From positions 31,736 to 95,735 of the forward strand of contig WOGZ01000111.1 in NCBI GenBank assembly GCA_009733775.1: a stretch of DNA of 64,000 nucleotides. Reading direction: 5' to 3'. Positions within the stretch are counted from its first letter, which is position 1. Every line of letters begins with the position of its first letter. Of this stretch, positions 55,434 through 64,000 are shown piece after piece. Made by a program: the position numbers and the translations under genes. The DNA comes from Alectoria sarmentosa. Lineage: Eukaryota; Ascomycota; Lecanoromycetes; Lecanorales; Parmeliaceae. The notes beneath the pieces were generated by a model. The model saw only the letters and a program-made list of their open reading frames with translations, was not told where the DNA came from and did no database searches.

Positions 55434-56710
55434 ATGACTTCTCTGTTGAACACCCTGGACATCACTATCTTCCACCGAGATAAGGATGGGAAGCCAGACT
55501 TCATCTACCCGTACAATGGGAACACGGCCACCCATGTCGCAGGATGTGCCAATCTTGCCCGTTCCATACTGGCGACGGAGAGAGGAGAGCAGGCTTTTAC
55601 CAAACTCGGTAACAAGTTCGAAAGTGAGACAGACTTAGAGCGATGGTACAAGCCTATCAAGATGGATGTTGTCGCCAAGAGATTCCTCAACATAGTAAAG
55701 TCTAAGTGGCCTCCAACGTTCCTTGAAGAAGCCATGGAAAATCCGGACGAAGCAGGAGCCACTTATAGAACGGGGTGGGATCTAGACTTTGACACCCGCG
55801 AGCATCCCATGTCGCTTAATGCAGCGGTAGGTCGACACTGATTCCAAGATACGTCCGCTATACTTCAGTAAGCTGACCTTGCTGTAGAGAATTCGTGACT
55901 TGTGCACCGCAGGGAGAATGGCAACCGCAGTGCCCAACAAAAATTCCAAGGAGCACCAGCGCTATCGAAGATTTGTGTATAATATCGCGACTACGATGGT
56001 ACACGAGTTCGGCCATATGTTCCTTACTTTTCTCGCTCAAGGACGAGTGAATACTCCGCCTAGCATGCCAGACAAAGTAGACGCTCTCACAGGCGAGGCT
56101 GGTGATGAATTGGAACAGTTGTTATTTGGCGGTGTTCATGTGGTTACCCGCAACACTGATGAAGATGAGGCTCAGGTATGTTCAAACATGTGTTTTTTGA
56201 CGGAAAGGTTAGTATGTGAGCTGACAAATGCTCTAGTCTGGCGACCCTCACCTGCGTTACAAGGGTCTCCGTGTGATCACGCAAGAGACCGTCGATAAGA
56301 CCGTTAGATACGGTGAGTTTTGCCTCAGATAGTCTCTTCGTGCTCTTTGCACCGCTGACCATGGTTGCCCATTAGATTTCGACTTTCCTCTCCCCACTGT
56401 CCCTAACGTGGACCCGAAAAAGAAGCAAACGATGGGCCAGTTTCTGCCCGTACCCGAAGACAATCTGTCTAGCCCTATGAATTGGCCCGAAACTATGACG
56501 CTCTTCGCCGTGCGCCACCATTTTGGAGCCGCCGTCAATCCGTTCAACTTCGAGCACTTCGAAAGATTAGCCGAGCTTTTGGCAAAAAACGCAAACCCGA
56601 GACACCTTCAGTCCGGCCCGAATTCTGCCATTTACCGTCTCCCATTCAACCCAGGTCTCACGCCCGAGCCTGTCATCCCTGAAGAGGTGAAGCCTGAGCC
56701 GGTGAAATGA
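55434..56710 (+). CDS. orphan zincin-like metallopeptidase (HEFGH)
   Basis: Four exons (55434-55826, 55888-56175, 56237-56312, 56376-56710) join in phase to 1092 nt and 363 aa. The introns are 61, 61 and 63 nt with GTAGGT, GTATGT and GTGAGT donors. Exon 2 carries a zinc-binding helix, NIATTMVHEFGHMFLTFLAQ, with His170, the catalytic Glu171 and His174. The metzincin extension HExxHxxGxxH is absent, so the third ligand must lie elsewhere, for example in the acidic GEAGDELEQ stretch about 30 residues on. There is no signal peptide or membrane span, so a cytosolic protein is expected. The C-terminus is Pro/Glu-rich (PEPVIPEEVKPEPVK). I do not recognise a named peptidase family. Confidence 0.78.
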
Positions 56711-57660
56711 CTGGACAAAGGGAAGGGAGGGTTGGCACCAGACACGGCGATTTGACCATTTCATTGCGAACAAGCTTGCGTTGCTTTCATTGCCACCTTA
56801 TTATCTAGCGTGCGAGCCATAGAAACCTGGCGTTTCATTAGATTTCTGCCTGCTCACCTGCAGATTTGACCGTGACATGTCGTAGCCTTCTGACACATCG
56901 TCTGCTCCTGGGATATTGTTTTGCTGGTCAATTATGATAATTACGTTTCTTGTCTTAGCGAAAAATTGTAACCTCAACTAATCAAGATCGTAAGTTTAAA
57001 TTCTGTTAAGCATAATTCCTTTTTTTTTTTTTTTCCGCTTTGTTTTTCGTGTCTTTTTATATCAGTATTGCGAAAAGCAACAGGCGTATAGAACCTGTAG
57101 ATAAGGGATCGGCGGTCACTCTAGACTTGATAAAGGGTGATTTCGGGGTACATTGTCTATGTCTTCTGGCGCCAAGGTATTAGAAGCTCATCTCTTATAA
57201 AAAGAAGAGTATCATAGAATGAAAGGACATCAGTAAATAAGAGAACATTGCAGAGTAGGAACACATCGGAGTGTAGAAAAACATCGCAAGATAGGAGAAT
57301 ATCGTAGAATAGATAGATACCGCAGGGTAAGAGAGCACTAGCTCACCCCTTGGTGCCTGCTCAGTCACGTCACTTGCTAAAGCAGCCATGGCGGCGCGAG
57401 TTCCGGCTGAGTGGGGGGTACATTGCCTATGTTTCACACCCAAATGCAACACACCCTGGCAGATGCAATATCCTAAAGTCCGATAAATCCAGGGGTGGGT
57501 TCTATTACCTTTCACAATCACAGTGTCCCATCCAAACACATCCACCCATGGCCCATCCAAGATTCCATGCAAGCCTCTTATCTCCTCAATATAACAAAAG
57601 CCGTCTGGAAAAAGGAAGCAGCACAAATCTTCACAAGACGTATTAATGCACATGAACGGA
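56711..57660. other. 950-bp intergenic stretch with repeats
   Basis: It holds a T15 run (57020-57034), a degenerate minisatellite (57205-57335) and two 18-bp direct repeats (57145-57162 and 57415-57432). A 163-codon minus frame across it is open mainly because of the repeats. Confidence 0.5.
57205..57335. repeat. degenerate minisatellite, about 18-20 bp units
   Basis: Five to six diverged units of the form GAACATCGCAGAGTAG (ACATTGCAGAGTAG, ACATCGGAGTGTAG, ACATCGCAAGATAG, ATATCGTAGAATAG, ATACCGCAGGGTA) occur at a regular spacing. Confidence 0.65.
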
Positions 57661-58311
57661 CTAAAACCCTCCACCAGGTGCGCCAAAAGCCCGCATGCTC
57701 CGACTCATCTCTCGTTGGGCAAATACCTTGTCCTTGTCATTCTTTCGATAGAACTCCACCGCCTTCACCAACTCCGTCTTCGAAAACTCCTCGGCGTACT
57801 CAGAGCCCACAGGCCCCGATCTCACAACGCCGAGATCCCCGTAGACCGGCCTCTTGTGGCACACCAACCCGGCGGCCTCGTTGGCAGGCAAGCTCGAGTT
57901 GGTATTGAAAGCGCGTGCATCACCGTAGACGTAGTAGTACCACTCATCGGAGCCTCTGTGGTCGTAGAACTTGCCGACTTCGACAGCTCCCCGCCATCCC
58001 AGATGCTTCTCCAGCTGACGCTTTTCCGCGCTCTCGTCGCCAAGATTGGCAAGGTTGAATGGCTCGATCTGGTCGGCGATGTGGTCGAGGACGGGCGCGT
58101 TGGCGGTTCGAGGCGCAGCGCGGAGGATGTAGCAGTTGGCTTTTGGGGTGCTGGATTGGCTGGTTGCTTTGCAGGTCGCTTTGTGGGCGTTCCAGTGGCC
58201 TCTTTGGCAGTCCTGGCTGCAGTATTTGGCATTCTTGCAGGCGCCGCATTTGCGAGTGCCGGGTTCCGAACAAGAGGCATTGAAGCAGATGTCGGCCATG
58301 ATAGAATTCAA
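57661..58311 (-). CDS. MYND-type zinc finger protein
   Basis: A single-exon gene of 216 aa (or 212 aa from the second Met, MADICFN). An N-terminal MYND finger occupies residues 9-47: CFNASC-x7-CGAC-x4-YCSQDCQRGHW-x3-HKATC supplies the seven Cys and one His that bind two zinc ions. The rest, about 165 aa, includes NCYILRAAPRTANAPVLDHI and an aromatic stretch (DEWYYYVYGD) seen in fungal MYND proteins. MYND fingers mediate protein-protein contacts; no SET or other catalytic domain is present. It stands alone near the AT-rich border. Confidence 0.85.
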   Translation of the reverse strand: MNSIMADICFNASCSEPGTRKCGACKNAKYCSQDCQRGHWNAHKATCKATSQSSTPKANCYILRAAPRTANAPVLDHIADQIEPFNLANLGDESAEKRQLEKHLGWRGAVEVGKFYDHRGSDEWYYYVYGDARAFNTNSSLPANEAAGLVCHKRPVYGDLGVVRSGPVGSEYAEEFSKTELVKAVEFYRKNDKDKVFAQREMSRSMRAFGAPGGGF

Positions 58312-59272
58312 GACCTTGCCAAAGTTAAGGGTGTAGTGACGGCTGCTCGATCAGAAGAACTGGAAGCGGTATGTCCTATTGAGATGTTAACAATTTGTTG
58401 CAGGTAGGTTGCAAAATTATGATCGTCGAGGTTAGGTCCCAGGTAGTCGGGGGTGGAAGAAAGTTCAGCCGGTGTAAGGGCTTGCATACTTATGCCAAGC
58501 TTATCCATTCTCTAAGTCTGTGCATACCTGCTGAGCATATGCTGAAATTTTGAAAAAAAAAAGCTCTTGAGGTTGCAGGGGAGTATTTACCTACCTAGGT
58601 GGTTTCTGCCCCTTAAATAAACGCCTTATCAGCGCAGCGTCAGCAACTCCGGCAAAATAGAGACGCAGATCCTCAATCCTAGTCGTAAGCTTGCACGTTT
58701 CAATCTCGAAAGGAGGTAGTAGCGCAGAAACACGCCCACAAGTGTGCGGTAGGACCAGTTCACGAGAAATTGGCAAAGGCTACGGCGAATTTTGCAGGAA
58801 TCAATTAAATCTAGTCTCGCTCGCTGTACTTTTGTGAAGTCGGATCTTTTATAGGTCAGATACTTTTTATCAGAGGGAATGATGGGCGCGCTTTCAAGTT
58901 GCGCTCATCGATATACAGCACAATATACACCCGAGATACTCTCGACTTGCAATTGCTGCAATGGTCGCTCAGCCCAGCATTTCCAGTCACCCCCAAGTCG
59001 CTGATCAATGTCCGCCAGATGTATCCCTCCATGACCTTTGAGTTACTAGTAATCTTTCACAGCGGCAGAGCATGCCATAGTAGTATTCCAGCACGATCAA
59101 AGCTTTTAGCTTATCAGCGTTGAAAAATCCGAATTTACTCTGCAGTGGCGCAGATATCACTCGTGACTTGTTTGACCGCCAAAAGGGACCCATTTTGAAA
59201 GAGCGGCGGAACATGGGCGAAATTATCAATCTCAAGCATTGCAGACGAAATCAGTGCTTTTAAAATGTTTAC
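58312..59272. other. 960-bp border stretch
   Basis: I see no gene. It leads to the sharp compositional boundary near 59,270. Confidence 0.45.
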
Positions 59273-59274
59273 GA

Positions 59275-59320
59275 AATTTTTACTTACTTACTTACTTGAG
59301 GTGAGTAAGTAAATAAAAAT
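59275..59320. repeat. TTAC/GTAA inverted repeat at the isochore boundary
   Basis: A (CTTA)n tract followed by GAGGT and (GTAA)n forms an imperfect hairpin with arms of about 17 bases exactly where base composition switches to AT-rich. A TCACGTGA palindrome follows at 59343-59350. Both could be the outer end of a retrotransposon LTR. Confidence 0.5.
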
Positions 59321-62300
59321 GTTTTTTTTATCAATTTATAAGTCACGTGACCTGAATAATCATTTTTCCGTTTCGTTCAAGGTCTTTTTTTTCTTTTCCT
59401 TCGCTGCTTTATCAAATCATTTTATTATTTTACATCATTTAATCATTTATTATTATTATTATTTTTTATATATATCGCATTCGCTTAATATTATTATTAT
59501 TTAAGCTTTTTAATAAATATAAAACGCGATCGATTATTTATTTAAAAGCAATTTTATTTTCTCGATCAAAATTAAAAAGACTTGAAAAAGAAATATAACA
59601 TTATTTACGATAATGTTTAATGCAAACGCTGCATTAATTATTTAATTATAATTTTCATTAACGATAATATCGATAAAACGAATAAAAATTTAATTATTAA
59701 AATTTAATAAACACGTTAACGTCGTTATCGAACTATAAAAATTATTAAATTATTACGTGAAATTAATAACGATATATAAAAACATTTTTTTAAGTGTTTA
59801 ATTACGCTTTTTTTTAATAATTTTATTATAATAACGACAACGTTTAAAATTAAAAACGAACGAATTAAATTTCGACAATTTATTTTTTATCTCGAATTTC
59901 TCATTCGTATTTATATAAAAAATATTTAAAAAGAGTTTAAAAGCGATTTTTTACGTTTATTTATGATTATAAATGCGCTTTTTAACGCAATAAACAATTC
60001 TCGAATAAGCGAATTTTGTATAAAATGAATTAAATATGAATTTTTTTTTTAAATATCAATGCAGCGAATTATTATAAAAAGAAATCACTTAATTAAATAT
60101 ATATTTAAAAAAGTATATCATCGATAAAAAGGGCACATTAATATGTGACGATTAAATTAATAAAAAACGCAATTATTTTATCGCATTTATATTTATAATG
60201 AGTAATGTTTTTTATTTTATAAAGATTTATAACAATTTCGAAATAAAACGCGATAAAACGCTCGCATATAAACAAATGTTTAAAAAAAAAATACATTTAA
60301 AAAATTAATATGAAGTAATTATGATAGACTTTTATATCGACGATAATTTCGATGTGATATATAAATATTTATTTCTCAATATAAAGATGTTATTTTATTA
60401 TCTCTTTTTTTTTACAAAAATCTTATTAAAGTAAGAAACTTTTATATATATTTTATATATAAACGTTTTTTGCGATCGCTATCTATCGAAAATTCATCAA
60501 AATTATTTTCAAAAATATGTTTTTTTAAATTAACATCTTATGTTAAAAAAATGCACGTTTACGATTCGTTTTCAATTTCTTTTATCTTATATTTAACTTT
60601 TATTAAAATCACTAATTTAATTTCGTCGTCGATGATTTATAAAAGAAATATCTTAAAGCAAAGGTGTTTAATTTATAAATAAACGTTATAATTAAACAAT
60701 TTATCATTTATAAACGCGTTATAATAATATTTTAAAATATTAAAAAAAAAAAAAAACTCGTTTTTATACTTTCAAATATTACACGCTAATTTATAAATTT
60801 TACGAATTTTCAACGTCTTTAATTATTCGTTTTTATAATTTAAATTATAATCTTTCATTATTTCGTCAAAATCTTTTTTATTATAAAACACATAAAAGAA
60901 GTTTAAAATAAAACGAAAAGAATATTTAAAATAATTAAAAATTTCGTATATTAAATGAAATTCGCAATTTATAAACGAATTTTAAATTCGTTTAATATTG
61001 CTTAATTAATTGCGTAAGCGAATAATAATCGTTTAAATTGAATTTTTTTAATTATCGAAAAGCTTTATACGCAATATTAATTCGTTTTTTTCGAAATCAT
61101 TAAAAATTTCGAGCGTTAATTATTAATTGTGTTTATAATAAATTTAAAACGTTAATAAATGTTAAATCGAATGATCGTATACGTTTTATATAAAATATAC
61201 GTTATCGTAACGTCATCTTTTATAAAATTTTATAAAAATTAGAAAATTGAAATTTAATTAAATTAATCTCGTAATTATCTCGTTAATGAAAATACTTAAT
61301 AAATATATATTTATTTGACATATCTCGAAATTTTCTTTTAATTTTTAAAGATTAATTTTATTATTGAATTTGATTATTGAATTTGATAATAATATTACGT
61401 CTTTTATATATATTTATTTATTTACGTTTATTTAACGACGTAAATAATACGCTTTATACTTTTAATTTCTTAAATCTTTTAAAAAAAGATTTAATATCGT
61501 TACGATGTTGATTTTACTTGAAAATTAAATATTTAAAATCGAAAACAATTAAGATAAGCGTTTAAATAACGTTAACGAATTTTGAGAATTTATTTTTAAA
61601 GAAAAAATCAATTTGAAAAAACATTTCAAATGTATTAAAAAGAAAAATCGTCGTTTTTAATAAAAACGCGAACTTTTTATGTTAAAAACTCGTAATAATG
61701 AACTTTGTAATAAAAACTCGCAAAATATCATTAAAAGAACGTTAATTATTACGTTTATAATTTCGTTTATAATCGAAATGTTAATTATTACGCTCACGAT
61801 CTCGTTTTTAACGAAAATATTTATTTTTAAAATCAAAATTGTTTATTTTGAGAAATTGAAATTTTATTAAAATAAAAGTGAGAGAAAATATGTGCGTTGA
61901 TTTCGCGATGCGAAAATTATTTTTATTAAAATCTTTAAAGAATAATGTTAATAATTAATAATATATTAAATATAAAAAAAAGAGTTTTATTAATATAACG
62001 TATAAGAGTTTTAAATACTTTTTATTTAGTTTTATCGTCGACTCGATTAATCGTCGTTTATTCGTTTATGAGAAATAAAAAAAAATTAAATAAAAGTTTA
62101 ATAAAAAAATTACGATCTTTAAAACATATTTAAAAAAGTTAAAGATTCATTTATTATTATTAATAAAAAAGTATAAAATTAACTTTTATTTTACGAAATT
62201 TCAATTTATATTAAAAAATCGAATTTTAAATAATGATAATATATTTTAATAATGCGAGAAAATTCTTATTATAATTATTATATATAAACGAATTTTTAAA

Positions 62301-63139
62301 CGCGTGCGCGAAAAAAGCGATCGCGATTCGAATTTAAAAAATTTTGAAAACAAAAACGCAAAAGCTTTATTTTTAAATTTTAAAATTTTGAAATTTAATA
62401 AATTCAATCGTAACGATAACGTTAAAACGTTATATATTTATAAAAGTAATAAAAGTAAACGAAAAAGCGAATTTAAAATCGAATATAAAAATTTTATTTA
62501 TTTTATTATAATAAAAAAGATCACATTAAACTTAATTATTCAAATAAAAATAAATCGATTATTTATATCGTCGTCGTTACGATAAAAAACGATTCGATTT
62601 CATAATCGTCTTTAAAGCGAAATCGAAAAAAACGAAAAATAAAAATGATTTTTTTTATTATTACAAAAGAGTGAATTATAATTTAAAATAAATCGAAATA
62701 ATTCGTTATTTTATTTAATTTTAAAATTTATATTAATTTAATATTATAAACATTTATAATTTTATAATAACGTTATTTTATTAATATCGAAAACGTTAAA
62801 CGATTAAAATATATATTATTATAACGTTTATATATTGAATTATTAATTAGTCGATAATTAAAATTAAAATAAATAATGTAAAATATTATTTTATATTATC
62901 GATTAAAAAGATTTTAACGTCGTTTTAAATGTGTTTATTTTGAGTTAATTATATATATTATTTAATCTTAAAACGATTTAATGAAAATTGAAGATTAATT
63001 TTAAAAAGATTTAAATTAAAAAATTTGATTAATTCGTTGCGAATATCGATAAAAAAACTTAATGTGTTCGCAATTATATACGTTACGACGACGCGAAACG
63101 AAAAAAAAACGTGTTTAATTTAAAGATTTTTAAAGAATT

Positions 63140-64000
63140 ATTAAAATATAAAAACGTTTTTATTAAAAAAAAATGTTAATATTTTATTTATATTTAAATA
63201 AAGAAATTATATTATTAAAATTAAAAATGATAAAAAGTCGTTATATAAGTTTTTATATAATTTATTTCAAACGAAGTTATCGAAATTACGACGATATTTG
63301 AAAAGTGCTTTTCATAAAAATTGAATTTAATGTTCGATTTTCTTCGCAGAAACGTCGATTTTGTTCGTATTTAAAAAAGATAACGAATTGCGTTTATATA
63401 TAAATTATAAAAAACTAAATGCGATAATTATCAAAAATCGACATTTATTATCTTTAATTATAAAAACGTTAAATCGCTTATGCGACGTTAAGGTTTTTAT
63501 AAAATTGAATTTAAAAAATGTTTATTATAAAGTTTAAATCAAAAAAGACGATAAATAAAAAATTACGTTTCGAACTCGTTATAATTATTTCGAATATTTA
63601 ATTATATCTTTTAAATTAATTAATGCTTTGATTACATTTTAAATATACATTAATAAAACTTTTATCGATTTAATAAATGTTATTTATGTGATATATTTAA
63701 ATAATATTTTGATTTATAACGTCGATACGTTAAAACATTAATAACACGTTAAATAAATATTTAAACGATTACGTTAATTTCAATTATATATTAATTTGAA
63801 AAAGTGTTAATTTTATTTTAAACAAATTAAATTTTTGAAATTTATCGTGTTTATTAAAAACGTTACGATAAATTAAAAACGAATAACGATTATTAAAAAT
63901 TAACTTAAATTAAAAAGTTATCGAAAAATGTAAATTTTTTTAAACTTTATAAACTTTTATCGACGATTTATTTATAATTATTTTATTATAATTGCGTTAT
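63140..64000 (+). mobile_element. Ty3/gypsy reverse transcriptase remnant, RIP-mutated
   Basis: A single plus-strand frame runs from about 63140 to the window end, interrupted by TAA codons. It matches the gypsy RT domain motif by motif: LYNLFQTKLSKLRRYL upstream; ILFVFKKDNELRLYINYKKL (63358-63417); NRHLLSLI; FIKLNLKNVYYKV (motif A region); FRTRYNYFEYLIISFKLINA (motif B, 63559-63618); and VIYLNNILIY (63688-63717), where the catalytic Y-x-D-D has become Y-L-N-N. FLNFINFYRRFI near 63938-63974 is the thumb-to-RNase H junction. The changes are G-to-A and C-to-T transitions, as RIP produces. The active-site Asp pair is lost, so the element is dead. Integrase should lie to the right. Confidence 0.88.

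Larger units (their letters stand above)
59273..64000. repeat. AT-rich RIP-degraded retroelement arm (right)
   Basis: This has the same composition as the left arm: very AT-rich, stops in all frames, and many residual C or G in CpG. Open pieces at 61679-61870 and 62304-62585 (plus) are Lys/Asn-rich and could be Gag remnants of the element whose reverse transcriptase is recognisable at the window edge. Confidence 0.85.

Noticed and set aside
57195..57686. 163-codon minus-strand frame
   Set aside because: Its C-terminal third is a translated minisatellite and its N-terminal part has no homology signature.

Overview
The window is nuclear DNA of a filamentous ascomycete (Pezizomycotina). The evidence is short spliceosomal introns (about 44 to 64 nt) with GT-AG ends and CTAAC/CTGAC-like branch sites, fungus-specific families (GH71 mutanase, GH76 mannanase, NACHT-ankyrin STAND receptor, HET-domain relic, fungal rhodopsin-like membrane protein, 2EXR/F-box-like proteins), and extreme AT-rich arms that look repeat-induced point mutated (RIP). 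I cannot name the species.

The layout is bipartite. Positions 1 to about 11,450 and about 59,270 to 64,000 are AT-rich arms with no intact gene. They hold RIP-wrecked LTR retrotransposons: a Gag zinc knuckle on the minus strand near the left edge, and a clear Ty3/gypsy reverse transcriptase on the plus strand running off the right edge. Between them lies a balanced-GC island of about 48 kb.

The first 10 kb of the island (11.5-22.3 kb) is mostly decayed: a truncated cytochrome P450, other coding relics, minisatellites and hairpins. It has one well-preserved gene, a nine-exon GH71 alpha-1,3-glucanase with a GC-AG intron and a 29-nt exon. Next come a broken secreted-protein gene, an intact 966-aa NACHT-ankyrin receptor, a DPBB relic, and an FAD monooxygenase pseudogene with four frameshifts. 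From 30 kb on, intact genes dominate: GH76 mannanase, a frameshifted F-box gene, a 2EXR-like gene, a rhodopsin-like membrane protein, a divergent glyoxalase-like / FMN-dehydrogenase pair, a PAP2 phosphatase whose motif-2 histidine is tyrosine, a HET-domain relic, a second 2EXR-like gene with a 24-bp N-terminal repeat, a divergent NCS1 permease / phosphatidylserine decarboxylase pair, an isochorismatase-like hydrolase, an unrecognised three-exon gene, an orphan HExxH zincin and a MYND-finger protein.

The genes do not form one obvious pathway. Two themes stand out: secreted fungal-wall enzymes (GH71, GH76) together with allorecognition-type genes (NLR, HET relic), and heavy gene decay near the AT-rich boundaries, consistent with a fast-evolving subregion flanked by RIPed transposons. 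I found no tRNA, rRNA or CRISPR array. Exon boundaries were inferred by eye from reading frame and splice consensus.
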